From contig CALFXV010000195.1 in assembly GCA_937957775.1 (NCBI GenBank), positions 1 through 10,649 of the forward strand: 10,649 nt of DNA, read 5' to 3'. Of the stretch, positions 1 through 6,124 are shown one piece after another; position 1 is the stretch's first letter, and every line of letters begins with the position of its first letter. Both the position numbers and the translations under genes were made by a program. Under the pieces are notes generated by a model that was given only the letters and a program-made list of their open reading frames with translations, searched no databases and had not been told where the DNA came from. The DNA comes from an uncultured Methylotenera sp. Lineage in GTDB: Bacteria > Pseudomonadota > Gammaproteobacteria > Burkholderiales > Methylophilaceae.

Positions 1-94
1 ATCTGCCTTAGCCGATGGCATCCGCCAGGAACTGACGGCCGCCGGCATTGTATTGGAAGACTCCCCGCAAGGCACGACATGGCGTCGTGCTTAA
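1..94 (+). CDS. cysS: Cysteinyl-tRNA synthetase, C-terminal end only (partial)
   Basis: Reading from base 2, the frame gives about 30 residues and a TAA stop at 92-94. The end reads ...[16 protein letters not shown], the highly conserved C-terminus of bacterial cysteinyl-tRNA synthetase, which charges tRNA-Cys with cysteine in the cytoplasm. The E. coli enzyme ends almost identically. All catalytic parts lie outside the window, so nothing can be said about the rest of the enzyme. The argJ start follows 36 bp downstream on the same strand with no terminator between them, so the two may be cotranscribed. Confidence 0.87.
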   Translation, partial: SALADGIRQELTAAGIVLEDSPQGTTWRRA

Positions 95-130
95 GCCTCA
101 TACACCACAAAAAAACAAGGAAAACCCAGC

Positions 131-1357
131 ATGCCGGTTAAATTAACTGCCCCACAAGCCAGCACCTTATTGCCTGTACGCGGCGTTAAATTAGGTTATG
201 CCGAGGCGAATATCCGTAAAGCGCAGCGCAAAGACTTGTTGGTCATGACCTTGGCCAAAGGCAGCGCGGTATCCGGGGTGTTCACGCAAAATCAATTTTG
301 TGCGGCCCCGGTTACGCTGTGCAAATCGCACCTGGCGGCCAAGCAAGGTATACGCGCCTTGTTGGTTAATACCGGTTGCGCGAACGCGGGTACAGGCGAG
401 CAGGGCATGCAAGCCGCCCAACAAAGCTGCGCTGCATTGGCCGGTTTATTGGACTTGAATGCCGAACAAATCTTACCCTTTTCGACCGGTGTGATTTTAG
501 AGCCTTTGCCAGTGGTTAAGTTGATCTCTGGCTTGCCGACGGCGCTGGCTAATTTGAATGAAAACAATTGGTTAGCCGCGGCTGAAGCCATCATGACCAC
601 CGACATCGTGGCCAAGGCCACGTCTCGCCGCTTGCTCATAGACGGTCAGGCCGTGACCATCACCGGCATGAGTAAAGGCTCGGGCATGATACACCCCAAT
701 ATGGCGACCATGCTGGGCTATATCGCTACCGATGCCGTGGTGAGTCAAGCCGCACTGGATGCCATTATTCATTACGCCGTTAATAAATCCTTTAACTGCA
801 TCACCGTGGATGGCGATACGTCGACCAACGACAGCTTGATTATGCTGGCCAGCCAACAAGCCGGCCACGCGCAAATTAGCGAAACCAGCCCGCACTTTGT
901 GGCCTTACGCGATGCCATGACCGAGGTGGCGATAGAGTTGGCGCAAGCCATCGTGCGCGATGGCGAAGGTGCGACCAAATTCATGACGGTGCAAATTGAC
1001 GGCGGCAAAGACGAAGCCGAGTGCCGTAAAGTGGCTTATGCGATTGCCCATTCGCCTTTGATTAAAACGGCGTTTTTCGCTTCTGACCCAAATTTAGGCC
1101 GAATTTTGGCGGCCATCGGTTATGCCGGTGTCGACCAACTCGATGTCAACCAACTCAAGCTTTATTTGGGTGACGTGCTGGTGGCAGAAAAAGGCGGCCG
1201 GGCCAGTGCTTACAGAGAAGAGCAGGGCGCGGCCATCATGCAGGAAGCGGAGATTTTAGTGCGCGTGGATTTGGCTAGAGGCGCTGCAAGTTGCACGATC
1301 TGGACTTGCGACTTTTCTTACGACTACGTCAAAATCAATGCCGACTACCGTTCCTGA
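131..1357 (+). CDS. argJ: Glutamate N-acetyltransferase / amino-acid N-acetyltransferase (ornithine acetyltransferase)
   Basis: ArgJ moves the acetyl group from N-acetylornithine to glutamate, recycling acetyl in arginine synthesis; bifunctional members also use acetyl-CoA. The 408-residue length is normal. The self-cleavage site is visible: [14 protein letters not shown] at about 182-195, where Thr193 would be the nucleophile that becomes the N-terminus of the beta chain. FSTGVI at 117-122 supplies the Thr-Gly of the oxyanion hole. The protein ends in the usual [18 protein letters not shown]. The start is well supported: AAGGAA at 117-122 lies 8 bases before the ATG. The stop lies inside the next gene, which begins 20 bp earlier in another frame. 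Whether it is mono- or bifunctional cannot be decided from motifs; absence of argA and argE elsewhere in the genome would favour the bifunctional form. Confidence 0.96.
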   Translation: MPVKLTAPQASTLLPVRGVKLGYAEANIRKAQRKDLLVMTLAKGSAVSGVFTQNQFCAAPVTLCKSHLAAKQGIRALLVNTGCANAGTGEQGMQAAQQSCAALAGLLDLNAEQILPFSTGVILEPLPVVKLISGLPTALANLNENNWLAAAEAIMTTDIVAKATSRRLLIDGQAVTITGMSKGSGMIHPNMATMLGYIATDAVVSQAALDAIIHYAVNKSFNCITVDGDTSTNDSLIMLASQQAGHAQISETSPHFVALRDAMTEVAIELAQAIVRDGEGATKFMTVQIDGGKDEAECRKVAYAIAHSPLIKTAFFASDPNLGRILAAIGYAGVDQLDVNQLKLYLGDVLVAEKGGRASAYREEQGAAIMQEAEILVRVDLARGAASCTIWTCDFSYDYVKINADYRS

Positions 1358-2345
1358 TGCGAGTTTAGTCTCAGGCAGCTTGACGCGCGCGGCCGTTGGC
1401 GTGATACAGCGAGCCGATGGCTGGGTCTTGTTAAACGAGCGCCCATTGGGCAAACCCTGGTCTGGTTATTGGGAGTTTCCCGGCGGCAAAATTGAAGAAA
1501 ACGAGGCGCCCGAGCAAGCCCTAAAACGGGAATTGCAAGAAGAACTGGGCATCACGGTCACGCAGGCCTACCCCTGGTTAACCCGTCGCTATGCCTACCC
1601 AGCCAAATACCTAGACAACGGCCAATTGGCCAGCGCAGCTAAAACCGTGCAGTTGCATTTTTTTGTGGTGGCGGCTTGGTCGGGTGATCCGCAAGGCATG
1701 GAAGGGCAAAAACTCAGTTGGCAGTCAACAAAAGCCGTCAGCGTGTCACCCTTGTTGCCAGCCAACGCGCCCATTATCGATGCACTCAATATGCCTCAAT
1801 TGCATGCCATAAGCAATCTCGCTGAAATGGGCGAAAAGGCTTTTTTTCAAGGCCTACAGCGAGCGCTTGATGGGGGTTTGGGTCTGCTGCAGTTACGTGA
1901 AAAGCAGTTGACGGCATCGGCATTTGCACGGTTTTTTGAGCGCGTCATGGCCATGACAGCGCCTTACGCGACTAAGGTCGTGCTGAACTCCCATGGTCCC
2001 TACGCGTTCGGCGACTTTCCCGCCCACGGCATGCATTTTACTGCGCGAGATTTAATGCAATTGTCAGTTAAGCCAGCTGGCATGCTGTGCGGTGCTTCTT
2101 GCCATGATGCAAAAGAATTGGCCAAGGCGGCACAATTGGCTTTTGATTACGTGATGTTGTCGCCCGTTCAATCGACCGCTAGTCACCCTGATGGCGACAC
2201 ATTGGGATGGACTGGTTTTAGCAAGCTGATAGAGGATTACCCATTGCCGGTGTATGCCTTAGGTGGCATGCGGCATGAGGATGGGCTGCTGGCTAGAAGC
2301 CATGGCGCGCATGGACTGGCCATGCAACGCCACTGTTGGCTTTAA
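1338..2345 (+). CDS. Nudix hydrolase (MutT-like) fused to a ThiE/TenI-like domain
   Basis: The 335-residue protein has two domains. The N-terminal part (about 15-145) is a MutT-type Nudix hydrolase, a class that splits nucleoside diphosphates linked to another moiety, including oxidised dNTPs. Its Nudix box at 50-72 is intact: a Gly, five residues, Glu, seven residues, then RELQEELGI. The C-terminal part (about 160-330) resembles thiamine-phosphate synthase/TenI: LQLREKQ at 184-190, GMHFTARDL at 231-239, [10 protein letters not shown] at 271-280 and YALGGM at 306-311. Some ThiE positions differ, for example NS at 217-218 where ThiE usually has ND, so thiamine-phosphate synthesis is doubtful. 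The same fusion is known beside argJ in other Proteobacteria. The ATG overlaps the argJ end by 20 bp and has no clear Shine-Dalgarno, which suggests translational coupling. The true substrate is unknown. Confidence 0.88.
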   Translation: MPTTVPDASLVSGSLTRAAVGVIQRADGWVLLNERPLGKPWSGYWEFPGGKIEENEAPEQALKRELQEELGITVTQAYPWLTRRYAYPAKYLDNGQLASAAKTVQLHFFVVAAWSGDPQGMEGQKLSWQSTKAVSVSPLLPANAPIIDALNMPQLHAISNLAEMGEKAFFQGLQRALDGGLGLLQLREKQLTASAFARFFERVMAMTAPYATKVVLNSHGPYAFGDFPAHGMHFTARDLMQLSVKPAGMLCGASCHDAKELAKAAQLAFDYVMLSPVQSTASHPDGDTLGWTGFSKLIEDYPLPVYALGGMRHEDGLLARSHGAHGLAMQRHCWL

Positions 2346-2389
2346 TGACTGGATTGAGTAGCGGGCTTTAATGACCGGCTGCTGGGGCG
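2338..2389. repeat. Imperfect 26-bp tandem duplication across two convergent stop codons
   Basis: GGCTTTAATGAC occurs at 2338-2349 and again, identical, at 2364-2375. Extending both copies to 26 bp (2338-2363 and 2364-2389) keeps about 19 of 26 positions. Copy 1 holds the TAA stop of the Nudix/ThiE-like gene (2343-2345). Copy 2 holds, on the other strand, the TAA stop of the copper chaperone gene (2368-2370). A local tandem duplication is the simplest reading. The 22-bp gap between the stops contains no hairpin followed by a T run. Confidence 0.6.
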
Positions 2390-2844
2390 TCTTTAACGCT
2401 GGCTTTGACGTTTTGTTTGACTAGGCTTTTATTGGCCAATTTAAAGGTCAGCACAAAATTCACGCTGTCGCCCACGCGCAAGGGTTTTTTCAAATCAAAC
2501 AGCATCAAATGAAAGCCGCCTGGGGTCAGCTTGTAAGGCTTGCCGGCGCGTAAGTCTAAACTTTCTAACATGCGCATTTTCATGACACCGTTTTCCATGC
2601 TCATGCTGTGAATTTCAACGCTGTCGCTGACATCGGCCGTGGCTTCAAGCAAACTGGCATCTTTACTGCTGGTTAAGGTCATGTAAGCCGCACCCACTGT
2701 CGAGCCAGGATTGCTTGGCCGCGCCCATGCGTCTTGAATGGACACTAGCGTGCTGTTGGCAGGGCTTTCTGCTTGGGCAGTCCAGCTGCTAAATAGGGCC
2801 AATAAAGCGCAGCCTGTTAGGCTAAATGCGGTTAATTTTCTCAT
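2368..2844 (-). CDS. Periplasmic PCu(A)C copper chaperone (DUF461 family)
   Basis: This family binds Cu(I) in the periplasm and helps deliver copper to cytochrome c oxidase. The protein has 158 residues. Residues 1-25 look like a Sec signal peptide: MRK, a hydrophobic stretch, then TAQA with cleavage probable before Glu26. The family metal motif H(M)X10MX21HXM is exact: His79, Met90, His112 and Met114. Extra methionines at 81, 83, 88 and 92 enrich the site. LTGC at 9-12 resembles a lipobox but sits too close to the N-terminus, so soluble export is preferred. The gene starts 13 bp after yacG on the same strand, so cotranscription is likely. The Shine-Dalgarno is weak (GAGAAAG). No Sco-type partner, the common neighbour of this family, lies in the window. 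Confidence 0.9.
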   Translation of the reverse strand: MRKLTAFSLTGCALLALFSSWTAQAESPANSTLVSIQDAWARPSNPGSTVGAAYMTLTSSKDASLLEATADVSDSVEIHSMSMENGVMKMRMLESLDLRAGKPYKLTPGGFHLMLFDLKKPLRVGDSVNFVLTFKLANKSLVKQNVKASVKDAPAAGH

Positions 2845-2857
2845 GATTTTTACTTTC

Positions 2858-3061
2858 TCAAGGGTTGTGGTCTGGGTATAACTCGTCTAAATCATCGCTG
2901 CTAATCGGCACGGGAATGGCGTATTCGCCATTCGCCCAAGCGCCAAAATCGACCATTTTACAGCGCTCGCTGCAGAATGGCCTAAAGGCATTGTTAGGGG
3001 AAAATTCGGCTAGATTGCCGCATTTTGGGCAAGCGACTAAGCGTTTTTTACTGGTATCCAT
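2858..3061 (-). CDS. yacG: DNA gyrase inhibitor YacG (zinc-binding)
   Basis: This 67-residue protein shows the full YacG zinc pattern: Cys11-X2-Cys14, then Cys30-X3-Cys34 (CPKC and CSERC). The downstream VDFGAWANGEYAIP and an acidic end (SSDDLDELYP) are also typical. In E. coli YacG binds the GyrB C-terminal domain and blocks DNA binding by gyrase; the same role here is inferred from family. The length matches the family. It lies downstream of coaE and zapD on the same strand, the conserved proteobacterial order. The ATG at 3059-3061 has no clear Shine-Dalgarno. The gap to zapD is 96 bp, long enough for its own promoter, but I see no convincing one. Confidence 0.93.
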   Translation of the reverse strand: MDTSKKRLVACPKCGNLAEFSPNNAFRPFCSERCKMVDFGAWANGEYAIPVPISSDDLDELYPDHNP

Positions 3062-3146
3062 GGTGTGTTCGGTATTGATTAATGGGGTTTAAGCTAAGGT
3101 TGATATAGCCTTGGTTGTCGAAGAGCTAGGTCAACAAGCGGCTTTG

Positions 3147-3174
3147 TAAATTACACTTTATAAATTACACAAGA
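3147..3174. repeat. 14-bp tandem repeat overlapping the zapD stop
   Basis: TAAATTACAC occurs at 3147-3156 and again at 3161-3170, giving a 14-bp tandem unit (3147-3160 and 3161-3174) whose first 10 positions are identical. The second copy encodes, on the minus strand, the last residues of ZapD, and the zapD stop (3158-3160) ends the first unit. It looks like a small slippage duplication. No function is implied. Confidence 0.55.
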
Positions 3175-3916
3175 TCAGCGAGAAGCTGACGTCTTGTTCG
3201 TATTTTTGCAATTTTTGCCCATCATCAAGTTGATTAAAACGGATGTTGATGGCGTATTTATTGGCGCTCACTTCTGGAAAGCAAGTTAACTCATCGTCCA
3301 ATACCACGCGCAACATCTGCGCTGGTTTGGCCCCGGTCAGCATTTGTTGGTAGGCGCCGTTGCTGGCGACCAGTTTGCTGCTCACGCCACTGCCACGCAG
3401 TATGCGCAAGATGATGCCTATGGCCGCGTGCATGGGTAACAAGGGTTTGAGCCATGCAGTGAAATCGGCTGCTCGACGCGCTTCGCCCAATCCCAACCAA
3501 TAGTGGTAAGAAGGCACATCGAATTCGCAAACGCCACCGGGAATGCCGGCACGTTGTTTAATGCCCATCAACCATTCGTTGGCGCGCAAGCTTTGGCCCA
3601 ATTTAGTGGTTTCGGCACGCAAGCCTTCGGCGGCTTGGTCAATTTCGCTCAGAATTTTATTCAGGGTGTTGGCCGCAATGGCTGGGTTGCCGACCAAGGC
3701 GCTCATGGCGACTTTTTGCCTTTCGAGTTCTTGCAATAAATCCAGCTTTAATTCGGAACGGTCTACCACGTCTAAAATTTGCAATAGCGTAATGAGGGCG
3801 CAGTGGTGGTGGTGTTCGTGGCCGGCTTCTATGTTATGCAGAAGCTTGGCAAACAAATCCTCTACGCGCAGTAGGGTGCGTATGCGTTCGTTAAAAGGGT
3901 AGTCGTAGCTAGGCAT
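3158..3916 (-). CDS. zapD: Cell division protein ZapD
   Basis: ZapD binds the FtsZ C-terminus and bundles FtsZ filaments at mid-cell. The 252-residue length fits the family (E. coli about 247). Recognisable stretches are the N-terminal YPFNERIRTLLRVEDLF (6-22), LLDV-like ILDVVDRSELKLDLLQELER (47-66), and the conserved IPGGVCEFDVPSYHYWL (125-141). A second beta-rich half ends in DVSFSLILCNL. A cluster HEHHHHC sits at 33-39, richer in histidine than I would expect for the core fold. The gene lies between coaE and yacG, as in E. coli. The ATG at 3914-3916 has a poor Shine-Dalgarno. The 85-bp gap from coaE is AT-rich without a convincing promoter or terminator. Confidence 0.93.
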   Translation of the reverse strand: MPSYDYPFNERIRTLLRVEDLFAKLLHNIEAGHEHHHHCALITLLQILDVVDRSELKLDLLQELERQKVAMSALVGNPAIAANTLNKILSEIDQAAEGLRAETTKLGQSLRANEWLMGIKQRAGIPGGVCEFDVPSYHYWLGLGEARRAADFTAWLKPLLPMHAAIGIILRILRGSGVSSKLVASNGAYQQMLTGAKPAQMLRVVLDDELTCFPEVSANKYAINIRFNQLDDGQKLQKYEQDVSFSLILCNL

Positions 3917-4001
3917 GTTGAGTTACAGGTATGGTCAGCTAAACAACACAGTAATAGTCATGAATGAACACACAAAGATAAGTTGACATGGATTATTAAA
4001 T

Positions 4002-4619
4002 TTATTTGTTAACTATGCAAGTTTTAATGAATTTTTTATGAATCAGGCCGACTTTTTCCTGCAAGGCCTCTAGGCTGCCTTGGTTGTCTATGACCTCGTC
4101 TGCGCCTTCGAGACGCCGAGCTCGGCTCACTTGCGCTTGCATGACGGCTTTTACACTGGCGGCGGCGCTGCCGTTGCGTTGCATGGCGCGCTCTATTTGC
4201 AAAGCCTCGGGACAGTCTATGACTAGGACTTTATCCGCTACCTCGTGGTAGCGCGTGCTTTCAAAATAAAGCGGAATCACCAAAATTTGGTAGGGGGCGG
4301 CGCTGTTTTTGGCGTTTTCTTTAAGCTGTTGCATAGCCGCTTTGTAGATAGCCGGGTGCAGCAAGCTTTCTAATTTTAGGCGCTGCTCGGGATGGGCATA
4401 TACCTGAGCGGCTAATTTTGCTCTATCCAAACTGCCATCTGCTACTAAAAAATCCGCGCCAAACAGCGACTGAATTTGCCCTAACAAGGCTTGGCCTTTG
4501 GCCGTTAATTGATGGGCGATGGCGTCCACGTCGACCACCGCTACGCCCAGGGCAGCAAATTGCTTGGCCGCTTCGCTTTTGCCCGATCCTATGCCACCTG
4601 TAAGCACTACGACTTGCAT
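4002..4619 (-). CDS. coaE: Dephospho-CoA kinase
   Basis: CoaE phosphorylates the 3'-hydroxyl of dephospho-CoA with ATP, the final cytoplasmic step in coenzyme A synthesis. The protein has 205 residues, normal for the family. The P-loop GGIGSGKS is at 8-15, with VVDVDAIAHQL following in the CoA-binding position. LVIPLYFES around 112-120 matches the family's VVPLLFE, and a DCPEALQIERAMQRNG segment forms the lid-side motif with the conserved Q..R...R spacing. It begins 3 bp after the pilD stop with no strong Shine-Dalgarno, so translation probably depends on coupling to pilD. zapD follows 85 bp downstream. The pilD-coaE-zapD-yacG order is widespread in Proteobacteria. Confidence 0.95.
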   Translation of the reverse strand: MQVVVLTGGIGSGKSEAAKQFAALGVAVVDVDAIAHQLTAKGQALLGQIQSLFGADFLVADGSLDRAKLAAQVYAHPEQRLKLESLLHPAIYKAAMQQLKENAKNSAAPYQILVIPLYFESTRYHEVADKVLVIDCPEALQIERAMQRNGSAAASVKAVMQAQVSRARRLEGADEVIDNQGSLEALQEKVGLIHKKFIKTCIVNK

Positions 4620-4622
4620 GGC

Positions 4623-5492
4623 TTAGCCCAGATAAAGCCGCGTGAGTTGCGGTCCGAAAAATAAGGCAGCCAGACCAGCGATGGCTAAGAACGGGCCAAA
4701 TGGCATGGCGCTATCGCGCCCACGCCGGCCACTTAATATCAGTGCGATACCAACAGCGGCGCCCAATAAGGATGACAGCAACAGAATGGCCGGTAGCATT
4801 TGCCAGCCATACCAAGCACCCAATGCAGCCAGTAATTTAAAATCGCCGTAACCCATGCCTTCTTTGCCTGTGCAAATTTTAAATAGCCAATAGATGGACC
4901 AAAGCAGCAAATAACCTGCTATCGCACCGATTACGGCGCTATGAAGATCGCTAAAGCCGGGATTTAAATTAAACAGCAAACCTAGCCAAAGTAGCGGCAG
5001 AGTCAAACTGTCAGGCAGCAATTGCGTATCGAAATCAATGAAAGTCAACGCAATTAAGCCTAAGCATAAAAGCCAGGCAAAGAAAGTCACGCTGCTGTAG
5101 CCAAATTGCCAGCTGACTAAAGCCATTAATGCGGCCGATAGCAACTCCACCAAGGGGTAACGCGGGCCGATTGCATTCGCACAATGGCGGCAGCGCCCTT
5201 TTAATAGTAAATAGCTGAGCAGGGGGATGTTGTCGCCTGCGCCTATAGTCTGTTGGCAATGTGGGCAGGATGAGCGTGGGCGAATCAAATTGTATGGCGT
5301 GGCTACTTGGGCAGTTTTGCCTTGCATGGCTAGGCAATCGGCCTGCCAATCGCGCTCCATCATTTTTGGCAAACGGTAAATTAGCACATTTAAAAAGCTG
5401 CCCAATAGCAAACCAAGTAACAGGCTCAAACCTAAAAATAAGCTGCTGTTTTGTTGCAGGGATAGGGAGATATCAGCAAACATGGCTGGCAT
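4623..5492 (-). CDS. pilD: Type IV prepilin leader peptidase / N-methyltransferase
   Basis: PilD is an inner-membrane aspartic protease (family A24) that cleaves type IV pilin and type II secretion pseudopilin leaders and methylates the new N-terminus. Numbered from an ATG at 5498, the signature parts are: LGLLLGSFLNVLIYRLP (28-44); two zinc-type pairs Cys78/Cys81 and Cys103/Cys106 in the cytoplasmic loop; catalytic Asp155 in IDFD followed by LLPD; and catalytic Asp219 in GYGDFK. Several hydrophobic membrane segments follow. Because the Cys tetrad is present, the methyltransferase role is likely. I place the start at 5490-5492 (289 residues), because the only Shine-Dalgarno, AAGGA, touches the ATG at 5498 but lies 5 bases before the one at 5492. 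pilB and pilC, frequent neighbours, are not in the window. Confidence 0.94.
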   Translation of the reverse strand: MPAMFADISLSLQQNSSLFLGLSLLLGLLLGSFLNVLIYRLPKMMERDWQADCLAMQGKTAQVATPYNLIRPRSSCPHCQQTIGAGDNIPLLSYLLLKGRCRHCANAIGPRYPLVELLSAALMALVSWQFGYSSVTFFAWLLCLGLIALTFIDFDTQLLPDSLTLPLLWLGLLFNLNPGFSDLHSAVIGAIAGYLLLWSIYWLFKICTGKEGMGYGDFKLLAALGAWYGWQMLPAILLLSSLLGAAVGIALILSGRRGRDSAMPFGPFLAIAGLAALFFGPQLTRLYLG

Positions 5493-5497
5493 GAACA

Positions 5498-5502
5498 TCC
5501 TT
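5498..5502 (-). promoter_or_regulatory. pilD ribosome binding site that selects the start
   Basis: On the minus strand AAGGA occupies 5502-5498. It overlaps the first base of the upstream ATG (5498-5496) and has a 5-base gap to the ATG at 5492-5490, so only the downstream start is properly spaced. A third in-frame ATG at 5483 is too far away. Confidence 0.55.
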
Positions 5503-5734
5503 AAGGTAAGCTAAAAAATGAGGCTGATTTGGCAGCAAGATGAAACAGCTTGCATCATCGCATTATCGCTGCTTTGTGGCAACAGAGGGCTAGCCAAGCT
5601 GGCCGCCGCTATGGCGCTGCAGGCCACATAAAAATCCACTCAGCCTCTTGAAAGCAGGAAAAACGGCCGCATAAACAGCAATGAAATTGCAAGTGCTCAA
5701 GGTATAATGATGCAACAGTTAAGTAGGAATAAAC
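5499..5734. other. Divergent intergenic region between pilD and the 5735 gene, rich in inverted repeats
   Basis: This 236-bp gap holds nested complementary segments: GAGGCTGA (5520-5527) with TCAGCCTC (5640-5647); TGTGGC (5575-5580) with GCCACA (5623-5628); GCAAG (5535-5539) with CTTGC (5549-5553); and GGCTAGC (5588-5594) with GCTGGCC (5598-5604), the last perfect only with a G-U pair on the plus strand. On the minus strand a six-T tract (5518-5513) comes just after the outer arm, about 20 bases before pilD. Two short ORFs also exist: 37 codons on plus (5518-5631) and 42 codons from GTG on minus (5639-5511). None matches an RNA or peptide family I know. The repeats could be chance. Confidence 0.4.
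5703..5708 (+). promoter_or_regulatory. Probable -10 box for the 5735 gene
   Basis: A perfect TATAAT at 5703-5708 predicts a transcript start near 5715, leaving a leader of about 20 bases that contains the AGGA ribosome site at 5725-5728. No good -35 box lies 16-18 bp upstream; TTGCAA at 5687-5692 is only 10 bp away. The promoter may therefore be weak or activator-dependent. Confidence 0.5.
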
Positions 5735-6103
5735 ATGACAGATAAACAGCAACAAAACAGCATCGCGGTGTCTTCAGCCGAATTGCACAGGCCAGAGTGG
5801 GATGAGCCTATTATTTGTCGCGTCGAAGTGGATTTACCGGCCTGGTTAGCGCAGTTAACTGGCGGTCGTGATTGGGAAGTGTATTCCGAAGAGGAAGAAG
5901 AGAATTGCGTTAGTTTCGCCTTAAGGCAAGGCTCTAAACTCAGCCCTAAGCTAGCGGAAGTGACTTTGTACCACAATGGTTATGCCATTGTGGACGTGGA
6001 CGGCCGCTTTTTGTTTGACGGCTCCTTAACCTCGGGCGCCAATGAATGCGCGCATTTAACCTATTACCACGCTGACAGTGGTGAAAAAATCACCCTCAAT
6101 TAA
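5735..6103 (+). CDS. Hypothetical acidic protein, 122 residues
   Basis: I do not recognise this family. The start is good: AGGA at 5725-5728 is 6 bases before the ATG, and a consensus -10 box lies upstream. The protein has no signal peptide or membrane segment and is probably cytoplasmic. It is acidic, with a run EEEEEN in the middle (about residues 52-57), several tryptophans in the first half (WDEP, PAWLAQL, RDWEVY), and a C-terminal half that looks beta-rich (AEVTLYHNGYAIVDVDGRFLFDG). Two cysteines (near 28 and 58) and one near 110 are not spaced as a metal site. It stands alone between two minus-strand genes, 21 bp from the convergent end of ispB, with no obvious terminator. Codon use resembles its neighbours, so it looks resident, not newly acquired. 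Confidence 0.72.
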   Translation: MTDKQQQNSIAVSSAELHRPEWDEPIICRVEVDLPAWLAQLTGGRDWEVYSEEEEENCVSFALRQGSKLSPKLAEVTLYHNGYAIVDVDGRFLFDGSLTSGANECAHLTYYHADSGEKITLN

Positions 6104-6124
6104 GCCTTTGCAGGCCAGAGCTAG

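Noticed and set aside
292..639. Long minus-strand frames opposite argJ, obgE, zapD and proB
   Set aside because: They lie antisense to genes with complete family motifs, have no ribosome sites, and their translations look like shadows of the coding strand.
2830..2844. Copper chaperone as a lipoprotein through LTGC at residues 9-12
   Set aside because: The hydrophobic stretch before the Cys is too short, and a better signal peptidase I site (TAQA) follows at about residue 25.
3062..3157. Promoter before yacG (TTGACC with TATATC)
   Set aside because: The two boxes are about 21 bp apart, beyond the usual range.
4623..5498. pilD start at ATG 5498
   Set aside because: The only Shine-Dalgarno overlaps this codon; the ATG two codons downstream at 5492 is properly spaced.
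5520..5647. SRP RNA, 6S RNA or tmRNA in the pilD upstream gap
   Set aside because: The length is roughly right for a small RNA, but the conserved SRP loop sequence and other family marks are missing on both strands.
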